DNA of 8,851 nucleotides from Phycisphaeraceae bacterium (GTDB lineage: Bacteria; Planctomycetota; Phycisphaerae; Phycisphaerales; Phycisphaeraceae), in the NCBI GenBank assembly GCA_020851395.1, contig JADZCW010000191.1, positions 1 to 8,851 of the forward strand. The letters run 5' to 3'. A program made the position numbers and the translations under genes. Of the stretch, positions 1 through 7,654 are shown one piece after another. Within the stretch, counting starts at the first letter, position 1; every line of letters starts with the position of its first letter. The notes beneath the pieces are model-generated. The model saw nothing but the letters and a program-made list of their open reading frames with translations, ran no database searches and had not been told where the DNA came from.

Positions 1-1466
1 AGCCCCTTGGTCGAGTAGAAAGGCAGGAACATCCGCTTGCGGATCTCCGGGTCGATCCCCGGCCCGTTGTCCGCCACGCTGATCTCCACCTCGCTCTCGA
101 TCATCTCATGGCGCGTCCCGATCGTCACCGCCCCGCGTTCGGGCTCGACCGCGTCGAGCGCGTTGACCACCAGGTTCAGCACCGCCTGGTGCACCCCCGC
201 CGGATCCACCGGTACCGCCGGCAGGTCCGACGCCAGGTCCGTCAGCAGCGCCGCCTTCTTGTCGTCGTAACGCGCCTGCACCAGCTGCACCACCTCCTCG
301 ATCAGCTTGTTGAGATCGACCAATTCCAGCTCCGGCTTGCGCTGCTTCGAGAACGTCAGCATGTTCATCGCCAGACCCGAGATCCGCTCGAGGTTTCGCG
401 TGACGATCGGCCAGCCGTTCTTGACCACCGACATGTTGCCCTTGCGCAGCCCAAGCTCCACCACCTCCGCGCCCCCCGACAGCCCCTGGATGATGTTCTT
501 GACCGAGTGCGAGATCGAAGCCACCGTCTGCCCCACCGCCGCCAGCCGCTCGCGTGCCAACCGCTCGGAATAAAGCCGCATGTTCGCCAACGCCAGGCCC
601 GTCTGCACCCCGATCGCCGTCAAGAGATGCAGCTGGTCCTCCGTGTAGGTGTAGTTGACGATCTTGCTGTCGAGGTGGATGACCCCGAACAGCTCCTCCT
701 TGAACATGATCGGCACGCACAACGCCGAGCGGATCGCGTACCGCTGCACGCTGTCCCCCGTCGAGAAACGCAGATCGTTCATCGCGTTGCTCGACAACAC
801 GCCCTGCCGCCGCTTGGCCACGTACTCCACGATCGTCTGGCTGGCCGTGATCTGCCGTTCTTCCTGACGCGGCGGCCGACGGTGGCGCACCACCACCGGC
901 TCGAACTCCCCCTTCTCCCCCTCGCGCATCAGGATGAACCCACGATCCGCCTGGAAATACTCGAAGATCAGGTCCATCACCTTGTCCAGGAGCTGCGCCC
1001 GGTCCGTCGTCGAACCGATCAGCTCCAGCAGCCGGTAGATCACGTTGAGGTTGAACACCGCCGCCTCGGACGGGTCCGGGACGGCCATGATCATCGACTC
1101 CTGGTTGGCCGCCACCGCCGCCTCGAGGTGCGAGTCGATCTCGTCCGCCGCCCCCAGCCTCACCCCCGGGTCCTTCTTCTCCTGACCGAAGGCGAACATC
1201 GTGTTGCCCGCCCGGATCTGGTCCCCCACCTGCAACAGCGTCCGCGTCACCACCCGCCGGTTGTTCAGGAACGTCCCGTTGGAGCTGTGCAGGTCGCGCA
1301 GGTACCACTTGCCCTCGTCCGGCGTCAGCTCCGCGTGACGGCGGGAGATGGTCTGGTCCGTCAGCGGCAGCGCCTCGCTCGACCGCCCGATGAGCTGAGG
1401 CTCCTCGTCGGGCAGCTCGAACCGCTTGCCGCGATCCGGTCCACTGATCACCGTCAGTATCAGCAC
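1..1466 (-). CDS. FHA-GAF sensor histidine kinase (3' end outside window)
   Basis: Probable cytoplasmic two-component sensor kinase; I see no membrane segment. The frame is open from GTG at 1466 through base 1, giving 488 codons. An in-frame TGA lies three codons upstream, and GGGAG sits 9 bases before the GTG, so this start is well supported. Domains: FHA at about 1-90 (IGRS, SRRHAEL and SSNGTFLNN, the phosphothreonine-binding signature); GAF at about 140-295; a HisKA-like helix pair with H320 in ASISHSVKN; and a HATPase with N-box N435 (LNLVVNALDA), G1 box ADNGPGI and F-box FLPFYSTKG at the window edge. The G2 box and stop are missing. FHA domains usually read Ser/Thr-kinase phosphorylation, so input from an STPK is plausible but inferred. 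It lies 50 bases downstream of argH on the same strand and may be co-transcribed. The ligand and partner regulator are unknown. Confidence 0.93.
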   Translation of the reverse strand, partial: MLILTVISGPDRGKRFELPDEEPQLIGRSSEALPLTDQTISRRHAELTPDEGKWYLRDLHSSNGTFLNNRRVVTRTLLQVGDQIRAGNTMFAFGQEKKDPGVRLGAADEIDSHLEAAVAANQESMIMAVPDPSEAAVFNLNVIYRLLELIGSTTDRAQLLDKVMDLIFEYFQADRGFILMREGEKGEFEPVVVRHRRPPRQEERQITASQTIVEYVAKRRQGVLSSNAMNDLRFSTGDSVQRYAIRSALCVPIMFKEELFGVIHLDSKIVNYTYTEDQLHLLTAIGVQTGLALANMRLYSERLARERLAAVGQTVASISHSVKNIIQGLSGGAEVVELGLRKGNMSVVKNGWPIVTRNLERISGLAMNMLTFSKQRKPELELVDLNKLIEEVVQLVQARYDDKKAALLTDLASDLPAVPVDPAGVHQAVLNLVVNALDAVEPERGAVTIGTRHEMIESEVEISVADNGPGIDPEIRKRMFLPFYSTKG

Positions 1467-1516
1467 GCCTGCTCACTCCCGCTCAATGAATCATCATCCC
1501 CGTCACCCGCCGCCGC

Positions 1517-2980
1517 TCACCGAGCCAATCGCTCCCGCCAGCGCTTGATCTCGCGCCGATACCCCTCGACGCCGGCATTGCCCAGCGTCTGGTACCGCCG
1601 CACCACCTGCTCGGCGCCCAGCCACTGGGCCATGTCGGGCCCGATCACCTTCGCGTCGAGTCCTTTGGCCTTGCACGTCGTGGTGAACACTTCCGGGGGC
1701 AGCTTCGCCAGCGACTCCACGCCCCGCGTCTGGCACTCATGCACCAGCGAACCGACGACCTGGTGCGCCGTCCGGAACGGCACCCCGCGCGTCACCAGGT
1801 ATTCAGCCAGGCTCGTCGCGTCGAGGAACCCGCGCTCGAGCCCATGGGCGATCCGTTCCCCCTGGAACTTCGCCGTCGCCACGATCCGCCCCGCCATGTC
1901 CAGGCAATCCATCACCAGGTCATACGCCGCGAAGAGCTGCCGCTTGTCCTCTTGCAGGTCCCGGTTGTACCCGATGGGCAGCCCCTTGCAGATCGTCAGC
2001 AGCGCCACCAGGTTCCCGTAGACGTTCCCGCACCGCCCCCGAATCAGCTCGAGCATGTCCGGGTTCTGCTTCTGCGGCATCATCGACGAGCCCGTGGTGT
2101 ACCGCCCATCGAGCTTGATGAAGCCGAACTCCCACGACGCGTAGAGGATCCACTGCTCCGCCCAGCGTGACAGCGTCATCGCCGTCATCGCCAGCCCGTA
2201 GAGCATGTCCAGCGCCGCGTCCCGGCTCGCCGTCGCGTCGAGGCTGCTGCCCGTCGGTGGCCCGACCGGCAGACTCTCAGCCGTCACGCCCCGGTCCAAC
2301 GGCAGCCCCGACCCCGCCGCCGCCCCGCCGCCCAGCGGATTCTCCTTGTTCACTTCCCACAGCGCCCCGAACCGCCGCCACGCCCGGTCGAACGCCTCGA
2401 GCCACGCGATCAGCTCCCCGCCGACCACGATCGGCTGCGCCCGTTGCAGGTGCGTGTAGGAGGGCATCACGATCTCGCCGTCCCGCCCCGCCAGCTCCAC
2501 GAACGCGCCGAACAGCTTGCCGAACATCGGCCCGAGATTCCCGATCGCCTCATGCACCCAGAGCTTGAGGTCCAGGGCCACCTGGTCATTGCGGCTGCGT
2601 CCGGTGTGCAGCTTCCGGCCCGCGTCGCCGACCTTCTCGATCAGCGCCGCCTCGATGCACATGTGCACGTCCTCGAGCTCGAGCTTCCAGCCCGCCCAGG
2701 CGTCCCCGTCGCGTTCGATCTCCGCCCGGATCGCGCCCAGGCCCTTCTCGATCTGGCCCAGCTCGTCCTTGGAGATCAGCCCCACCTTGGCCAGCATCCG
2801 CGCATGGGCCACCGACCCGGCGATGTCGTGCTTGGACAGCCGCCGGTCGTAGCTCAGCGACTCGACGAACCGCACCGCCAGCTCGTCCGACGCCGACCCG
2901 ACGCCCCCCTGGGCGTGCTCCCAGGGCTTAGGTGTGGCCTTGGGGGAGGATCCCGACGATTTGGAGGAGGTCTTGCTCAC
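1517..2980 (-). CDS. argH: Argininosuccinate lyase
   Basis: Catalyses the last step of arginine biosynthesis: L-argininosuccinate to L-arginine plus fumarate. It belongs to the fumarase/aspartase superfamily and should be a cytoplasmic homotetramer. The 487-residue product has the family blocks in order: TGRSRNDQVA (126-135), SYTHLQRAQP (174-183) with the conserved Thr176-His177, and the mobile catalytic loop GSSMMPQKQNP (297-307). That loop keeps the signature Lys304, but Gln305 replaces the more usual second lysine. YGNLVALLT, KGLPIGYN and DLQEDK are also typical ArgH. The usual N-terminal WGGRF block is replaced by a divergent stretch (PWEHAQGGVGSASDE) after a Ser/Lys/Pro-rich tail of about 18 residues, so the protein is slightly longer than the usual 455-475. 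The start is GTG; an in-frame TAA four codons upstream leaves no earlier start. A candidate SD, GGGGGAAG, is rather far (12 bases) from the GTG. Confidence 0.97.
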   Translation of the reverse strand: MSKTSSKSSGSSPKATPKPWEHAQGGVGSASDELAVRFVESLSYDRRLSKHDIAGSVAHARMLAKVGLISKDELGQIEKGLGAIRAEIERDGDAWAGWKLELEDVHMCIEAALIEKVGDAGRKLHTGRSRNDQVALDLKLWVHEAIGNLGPMFGKLFGAFVELAGRDGEIVMPSYTHLQRAQPIVVGGELIAWLEAFDRAWRRFGALWEVNKENPLGGGAAAGSGLPLDRGVTAESLPVGPPTGSSLDATASRDAALDMLYGLAMTAMTLSRWAEQWILYASWEFGFIKLDGRYTTGSSMMPQKQNPDMLELIRGRCGNVYGNLVALLTICKGLPIGYNRDLQEDKRQLFAAYDLVMDCLDMAGRIVATAKFQGERIAHGLERGFLDATSLAEYLVTRGVPFRTAHQVVGSLVHECQTRGVESLAKLPPEVFTTTCKAKGLDAKVIGPDMAQWLGAEQVVRRYQTLGNAGVEGYRREIKRWRERLAR

Positions 2981-2991
2981 CCCGTCAGTTT

Positions 2992-3007
2992 ACTTCCCCC
3001 CGGAAGT
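2992..3007 (-). promoter_or_regulatory. Hairpin in argH leader covering the purine-rich SD
   Basis: The 16 bases read ACTTCC-GGGG-GGAAGT on the argH strand, a perfect 6-bp stem with a four-base loop. Its loop and 3' arm contain the only purine-rich Shine-Dalgarno candidate before the argH GTG at 2980. In the argH transcript the stem could therefore mask ribosome binding. Read on the plus strand the same hairpin is followed by TTTTT (3007-3011) and resembles a short intrinsic terminator, but no plus-strand gene lies upstream of it. The structure is visible in the sequence; any regulatory role is inference. Confidence 0.3.
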
Positions 3008-3050
3008 TTTTGGGGCTGGCCTTCATCGACCACCCGCCCCATGACCCCAC

Positions 3051-3081
3051 CAAACAAAACCGCCAGCTTGCTCGCCGGCGG
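3051..3081 (-). terminator. Intrinsic terminator after the receiver-GAF gene
   Basis: On the minus strand an 8-bp stem, CCGCCGGC / GCTGGCGG (one G-U pair), closes a six-base loop, GAGCAA, and is followed directly by TTTTGTTT. It begins 36 bases after the TAA stop at 3118. This is the classical Rho-independent layout. It implies that the receiver-GAF transcript ends here and that argH starts from its own promoter in the 70 bases that follow. Confidence 0.8.
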
Positions 3082-3117
3082 CTCAAATCATCTTCAATAC
3101 CCGCTGGGCCCGCGTCC

Positions 3118-4251
3118 TTACGCCGCCAAACCCCCGAAATCCTCCCCCTCCTGCTCGTCGTCGGCCGGCGGGTCCGGCAGGTGCCGGTGGTGAATTCGGA
3201 TGATCTTGGTCAGGTACTCAGCCAGCAGCGGCCCGAGCGCCTTGCAGACGTTGACCACGGCCGCGTCGAACGGTGTCGCCCCGTCGCGGAAGAGCATGAT
3301 CACCGCCAGCGCCTCGCCCTTGCGGCGGCAGGGCATGGCCACCAGGTGCGACCCCTGAAGGTAATCGCACTCCGGCCCCATCCACCGCTTCATCTCCGCG
3401 TCGTCGGTCACGTGCAGCACGTCCTCCTGCCCCGCGATCCGCGCCGCCACCCCCTCAGCGAGCATCTGCAACAGCAGCTCCGGCGACTCGTGCGTCCAGT
3501 CGTAGTTGACGTACCCCCCGAGGCTGAACTCATCCATGCTCGCGGGCAGGAAGATCGCCGCGTTGGTCGGCCCGGCCTTCTCAAGGATGTACTCAAGCGT
3601 CTTGCGCAGCAGCTGCTCGAGGTCGAGCTCCTGCTTCACCAGCGCCACGTAGTCCCGAGTCTGCACCACCTGCTGCATCTGTGCCGCCAGCTCCTGGTAC
3701 GCCGCGACCAGGTCCGTGCAGAGGATGTCTACCTGCTGCGTGACCTCGTCGTGGGCGTGCTGGAGCTTGTGGCAGATGCGCTGGAGCCGATGGATGCGCC
3801 GCTTGACCTTGCCGCGCCCCGCCTGACGGCGAAGCGCCAGCTCGATCCGCTGAGCGACTTCCATCTTGCGCAGCGGCCGCGTCAGCAGGTCGCACACCCC
3901 CAGCCGCATCATCGCGACGGCCTGTGGCCCGCTGACCTTGCTGCACAGCACCATGGTCTGGGCGTGCCGCCACTGCTCGCGGCTGGCGCTGACCGCCTGG
4001 TCGACGGCGACGTCCTGTAACGCGTCGGAAACAACCACCAGGTCCGGCTGCCACCGCTGGGTCTGCTGCCGGGCCTGATCGAACCCGCCGGCCGTGCGAA
4101 CCGTCGCCCCACGCGCGGCGAAAATGCCCTTGATCAACTCACCGGCCTGCGGGTCGGGATCGATCACCAGGATCTGACGGCTCTTGGCCGGGTCGACCGA
4201 CCCGGCCTGTTCCGCCACCCGTGCACGAATGCTGGTCTTGCGTTGCGGCAC
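3118..4251 (-). CDS. Degenerate receiver-coiled coil-GAF signalling protein
   Basis: This 377-residue cytoplasmic protein has no DNA-binding or enzymatic output domain that I recognise. Residues 26-140 align with the receiver fold (ILVIDPDP, QPDLVVV, LLTRP), but the key sites are altered. The acidic pair reads D31-P32, the usual phospho-aspartate position is Ser75 (Asp76 follows), the switch Thr/Ser position is Cys103, and the conserved Lys is Arg125. It is probably a pseudo-receiver that is not phosphorylated in the normal way. Residues 145-225 are charged and heptad-like, suggesting a coiled coil, and about 210-355 resemble a GAF domain. The tail is acidic (PPADDEQEGEDF). The start is GTG, with GGGAG six bases upstream (4258-4262). 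It appears to be a single-gene unit, with a 380-base gap before it and a terminator after it. A role as adaptor or ligand sensor is inferred. Confidence 0.9.
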   Translation of the reverse strand: MPQRKTSIRARVAEQAGSVDPAKSRQILVIDPDPQAGELIKGIFAARGATVRTAGGFDQARQQTQRWQPDLVVVSDALQDVAVDQAVSASREQWRHAQTMVLCSKVSGPQAVAMMRLGVCDLLTRPLRKMEVAQRIELALRRQAGRGKVKRRIHRLQRICHKLQHAHDEVTQQVDILCTDLVAAYQELAAQMQQVVQTRDYVALVKQELDLEQLLRKTLEYILEKAGPTNAAIFLPASMDEFSLGGYVNYDWTHESPELLLQMLAEGVAARIAGQEDVLHVTDDAEMKRWMGPECDYLQGSHLVAMPCRRKGEALAVIMLFRDGATPFDAAVVNVCKALGPLLAEYLTKIIRIHHRHLPDPPADDEQEGEDFGGLAA

Positions 4252-4631
4252 TGCTTTCTCCCAACTCCCAGGCCCCGGACGCTCATCTCGACCACGAAAT
4301 CCTGCCCCAAGCGTCCTTCAGGAAGCCGGCTAGGCGTTCTATCGGTATTTCTGTCCAGTGAATTAGCCCCTCCTTAGAGAACTTTTGCTCCGACTTGTCC
4401 ACCCCTTCGGCGCGACCGGAATAAAGCGCCGGGCCGGAAAAGTCCCTCGTGACCGTCCCCGCTCACGCCCGGGAATAACGGTGAATTCTTGCCGACGAAT
4501 GCTCGCCGACCAAGACCACACACGTGGTTTTCCCCATGTCGTCCAGAAAAGAAGGGCGTGATCGTCGAGATATGCGAGTGATACCCGAGATCAGACCTCA
4601 GGGGTGCAACCTGACGGAGCGGCGCGCACGA
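4252..4631. other. Gene-free gap between two signalling genes
   Basis: These 380 bases lie between the HDOD-kinase stop and the receiver-GAF start. No open frame has coding character in either direction. The gap must hold the receiver-GAF promoter, but I cannot place it confidently: TGGACA on the minus strand (4349-4354) resembles a -35 box but lacks a good -10. AAGGAGGGG (4366-4374, minus) looks like a Shine-Dalgarno with no start codon at proper distance. No hairpin with a T-run follows the HDOD-kinase stop. Only weak stems occur: TCAGG-(7)-CCTGA at 4597-4613 and a CACGTG-centred stem at 4513-4530. Confidence 0.5.
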
Positions 4632-6926
4632 TCACTTCGATCGTTCAACGCCCGGCGGATCGCGCAGCGGGATCAGCAGCGTCGCCGTCGTCCCGCGATT
4701 GGGCGTGCTCGAGAGCTTGATCTCCCCGCCATGCGCCCGCGCCAAGAGCTGAGCCCGAGGCAGCCCCATCCCCGTCCGCCTGCCCGCTGCCTTGCTGCTG
4801 AAGAACGGGTCCATCGCGTGCTCGAGCACCGCCCGCTCCATGCCCAGACCGTCGTCGGCCACCTGGATCGTCAAGAGATCAGGCTCGGGCCCGACCTTCG
4901 CTGAGATGTGCACGCTGCTCTTGGGCGAGGCCTGCATCGCGTTGAGCACCAGCTCCCGCACCGCCCCGGCCACCTTCTTGGCGTCGATCATCACCGGCGG
5001 CGCCGAGGGATCGACCTTCATCGACAGCGGCACGTCCTTGTGATACTCCTTGGCCTCGGCCTGCACCGCCCGCACCAGCTCGTCGAGCATGGGCCCCACC
5101 TTCGTCGGGGCCCGCTCGGCCTTGGGCGGGTCGGCGAACATCCGCAGGAACGAGATCAGGTCGCTCAGCCGATGCGACTGCTCGACGATCTTGGCCGCGG
5201 ACTTGTGCTCCTCCGACCCCGGCCCGAGCGACTGAACCAGCAACTGGCTGCGGCCGGAGATCACCGCCAGCGGGTTGTTCATCTCGTGGGCCGCCCCCGC
5301 CGCCATCTCCCCCAGTCGGATCAGCGTCTGCGAGTCCAGCAGACGATCCTGCGTCTCGGCCAACTGCCGGTTGGCCTCGGCCAGCTCCTCTCCCAATCGC
5401 TTGGCCGACTCATTCTGGACCGTCGCCCCGATCGCCGCCGCCCAGGTCAGCGTCAATGCCTCGAGCTCCTCCCGCGGGGGCAGCATCGGCCGATCGTGCA
5501 ACAGCACCGCCGCCGGCTCCTCCCCGCACGCCAATGGCAGCAGCCGCACCTGGTGCAGGTCCGACGCGTCGATCAGATAGTCCGTCACCCACGGCAGCAG
5601 CGCCATCAGCCCCACCGCCCCGGGGTCCGACGCCGTCCGCCATGCGTCCTGCACCGCCCGTGACGGCGGGTCGACGTACTTGGCCCGCCGCACCTGCCCG
5701 TCCGGCCCGAACTGTGCCACCAGCCACGGCTCACCCGACGCCCCCCGGCAGACCATCGCGTAGAACCCCTGCCCCAGCGCCTCGGACGCCGCCGCCGCCA
5801 CGCGCCCCAGCACGTCCGCAAGCCCCGCGCTCGACCCGGCCTGGGCCTGGAACGCCGCGATCGACGCCAGCGTCCGTGCCTGCCGAGACGCCGCCCGCCC
5901 GCGACGCTCGAGCGCCGCGTTGAGCCGGCCCAGCGCCTCGTTGGCGTTCTGGATCGAACGCAGGAACAGCTCCTGCGACGGCTGATCGTCAAGCCCGAGC
6001 AATTCACCCTGCAGCCGGATCTCCTCAAAGAGTCGCCCCGCGACCTGCTCGACCTTCTCAGGGTCCAGCCCCATCGCGCGAGCCATCACGCTCGGAGAGG
6101 CGCTGATCGCGAAATTCCCGCTGTAGCCGATGTGCTGTCGGCGAACCACCAGGTCCGCCAGCCCCACCAGCCCCACCAGCGCCCGGTGCTCAAGCCGAGG
6201 CAACAGCTCATAGCTCGATCCGTGCAGCCAGATGCTGTCCTGGATCTCGTGCGGCAACTGCCACTGCTCCGCCAGCCGCTTGCCCGCCGTGTGATGATCG
6301 ATCCCCACCACCCTCCGCTCGAACTCCGCCACGTTGCCCTGGTTGAGCTCCGCCAGCTCCGTCACCCGCTGGTACGCCCGGGGCAGGACCATGTGCAACG
6401 CCACCTTGCCGATGTCGTGCAAGAGCCCGCAGACGAACGCGTCGGACGGACGCAGCTCCGGGATGTGCGGGTGCGCGTGGGCCAGAAGCTCGCAGCAGAT
6501 GGCCACCGCCAGGCTGTGCTGCCACAGCCCTCGGCGGTCGAAGTTCGACGCGGCCTCGCCCTCCGGCCCGGACGCCGCGTCCAGGGCCTCAGCCTCCTCG
6601 GCCCCGGCGTGAAAGAGCTGAAACACCTTCAGCGACAGCACCGCGTTCCGCACCGCGTTGTAGCCCAGCAGCAGCACCACCCGGTCGATGCTGATCGCGT
6701 CGGCCCGGACGCCCATGTTCGACCGCCGGCACAGGGACAGCAGCTTGCTCGTCAGCGACGGGTCCGCCTTGATCAGCCGGACCACTTCCTCGGACTCCGA
6801 CTCCTCGCTGGTCGTCAGGGCCAGCAAGCGCATGGCCACCGCGGGCAACGTCGGCAAGCTCTCGAGCTGACCAAGGATCAGCTCGACGCGGCGCGCCCGG
6901 GATGCATCCACGCTCGTCGTCGACAT
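4632..6926 (-). CDS. HDOD-GAF-type sensor histidine kinase
   Basis: Multidomain cytoplasmic kinase of 764 residues. The start is taken as ATG at 6926 (GGAA six bases before the adjoining GTG); GTG at 6929 directly precedes it and is equally open. Using numbering from that GTG, residues 15-310 are an HDOD domain (LPTLPAVAMRLL at its start) that also carries H138, H171-D172 (GLLHDIGKVAL), H213 and D259, matching the H...HD...D metal-ligand pattern. Residues about 350-505 look like a divergent GAF domain, followed by a short coiled coil. HisKA has H548 (AAGAAHEMNNPL). HATPase has N663 (ELVLNAMQA), DDGLGM (692-697), DPFFSSK and the G2 box GRRTGMGLP. All kinase boxes are present, so it should be active. 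It begins 45 bases after the HTH-receiver gene, suggesting an operon and a partner relationship. The signal is unknown. Confidence 0.94.
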   Translation of the reverse strand: MSTTSVDASRARRVELILGQLESLPTLPAVAMRLLALTTSEESESEEVVRLIKADPSLTSKLLSLCRRSNMGVRADAISIDRVVLLLGYNAVRNAVLSLKVFQLFHAGAEEAEALDAASGPEGEAASNFDRRGLWQHSLAVAICCELLAHAHPHIPELRPSDAFVCGLLHDIGKVALHMVLPRAYQRVTELAELNQGNVAEFERRVVGIDHHTAGKRLAEQWQLPHEIQDSIWLHGSSYELLPRLEHRALVGLVGLADLVVRRQHIGYSGNFAISASPSVMARAMGLDPEKVEQVAGRLFEEIRLQGELLGLDDQPSQELFLRSIQNANEALGRLNAALERRGRAASRQARTLASIAAFQAQAGSSAGLADVLGRVAAAASEALGQGFYAMVCRGASGEPWLVAQFGPDGQVRRAKYVDPPSRAVQDAWRTASDPGAVGLMALLPWVTDYLIDASDLHQVRLLPLACGEEPAAVLLHDRPMLPPREELEALTLTWAAAIGATVQNESAKRLGEELAEANRQLAETQDRLLDSQTLIRLGEMAAGAAHEMNNPLAVISGRSQLLVQSLGPGSEEHKSAAKIVEQSHRLSDLISFLRMFADPPKAERAPTKVGPMLDELVRAVQAEAKEYHKDVPLSMKVDPSAPPVMIDAKKVAGAVRELVLNAMQASPKSSVHISAKVGPEPDLLTIQVADDGLGMERAVLEHAMDPFFSSKAAGRRTGMGLPRAQLLARAHGGEIKLSSTPNRGTTATLLIPLRDPPGVERSK

Positions 6927-6971
6927 CACTTGTTCCGGGATAGGCCGGGCTCACTTGCGGGGTCGTAGGTC

Positions 6972-7607
6972 TCAACCAATCTCCAGCAGCTCCCCGATCC
7001 GGCCCATCAGGCGCTCGATGTTGAACGGCTTCTTGACGAACTCGTCCGCCCCGGCCGACAGCAGGTCGTCGATCTCGTGCTGCTTGACCACGCCCGAGAC
7101 GATGATGATCTTCATCCCCGCCAGCGTCGGAATCTTCCGCACCGTCTGGCAGACCACGTTGCCGTTGATGTCCCCGAGCATGTAGTCGAGGATCATCAGG
7201 TCCGGCTTGAACTGCTCGGTCAGCACCCCCGCGTCGTACCCCGACTTGGCCGTCTTGACCTCGAACCGGTCGTCGCGGCTGAGCACGTCCACGAACAGCT
7301 CGACGATCTGCTCGTCATCGTCCACGACCAGGATGCGCTTCTTCCGCCCGGCCTCGAGCAGCTCGGTGGGGATGTTGTTCTCCCGCATGAAGCGGATCAG
7401 CTCCTCGCGGGGGATCCGCCGGAACCGGCTTCCGGGCACGCGGAAGCCGTGCAGCCGACCGCTGTCGAAGCAGCGGATGATCGTCTGCTGTGACACCTTG
7501 CAGACCTCCGCCGCCTCACCGGTGGTGAAGACCATCTTGTTCGCCAGTTCCGAGGGGGTCAGGGACTCTTCCGCCGCGGGCTTGCCGTTATTGCCATGGG
7601 CGCTCAT
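6972..7607 (-). CDS. Response regulator: excisionase-type HTH then receiver
   Basis: A 211-residue probable DNA-binding response regulator with the domain order reversed from the OmpR/NarL pattern. Residues about 25-76 form an excisionase/MerR-like winged HTH (FTTGEAAEVCKVSQQTIIRC, then GRLHGFRVPGSRFRRIPREEL). Residues 91-210 are a complete receiver: acidic D96-D97, phospho-acceptor D141 (PDLMILDYML), switch Ser171 and conserved K193 before P194 (VKKPF). The receiver should therefore accept phosphate. The start is ATG with a strong GGGGAGGAA six bases upstream (7614-7622). The gene is first in an apparent operon with the HDOD kinase, which may phosphorylate it; that pairing is inferred from position. 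Targets are unknown. An inverted repeat upstream of its own gene is a candidate autoregulatory site. Confidence 0.95.
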   Translation of the reverse strand: MSAHGNNGKPAAEESLTPSELANKMVFTTGEAAEVCKVSQQTIIRCFDSGRLHGFRVPGSRFRRIPREELIRFMRENNIPTELLEAGRKKRILVVDDDEQIVELFVDVLSRDDRFEVKTAKSGYDAGVLTEQFKPDLMILDYMLGDINGNVVCQTVRKIPTLAGMKIIIVSGVVKQHEIDDLLSAGADEFVKKPFNIERLMGRIGELLEIG

Positions 7608-7654
7608 TGCCGGTTCCTCCCCACGCTCGTGACACGTCCCGCGCGCGTGGAATG

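Noticed and set aside
106..1476. A 456-codon minus-strand open frame over the FHA kinase
   Set aside because: Its product is Gly/Ala/Arg-rich with no motif, whereas the frame starting at GTG 1466 reads through FHA, GAF, HisKA and HATPase signatures over the same bases.
108..2021. A 637-codon open frame on the plus strand
   Set aside because: It lies antisense to the FHA kinase and argH, both supported by clear motifs. Its product is Arg/His/Gln/Leu-rich low-complexity sequence typical of the reverse of GC-rich coding DNA, with no domain.
2932..4020. A 362-codon plus-strand open frame
   Set aside because: It is antisense to the receiver-GAF gene, crosses its terminator, and has only reverse-strand low-complexity composition.
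4513..4530. Hairpin centred on ACCACACACGTGGT as a terminator
   Set aside because: The stem is short and A/T-edged, and on the strand of the upstream gene it is not followed by T residues.
4558..4635. Inverted pair GTGATCGT / ACGATCAC around the HDOD-kinase stop
   Set aside because: The eight-base arms are 62 bases apart with no T-run and no supporting structure, so chance occurrence is likely.
4908..5663. A 251-codon plus-strand open frame inside the HDOD kinase region
   Set aside because: It is antisense to the HATPase/HisKA/GAF coding sequence and is rich in His, Arg, Gln and Leu without any motif.
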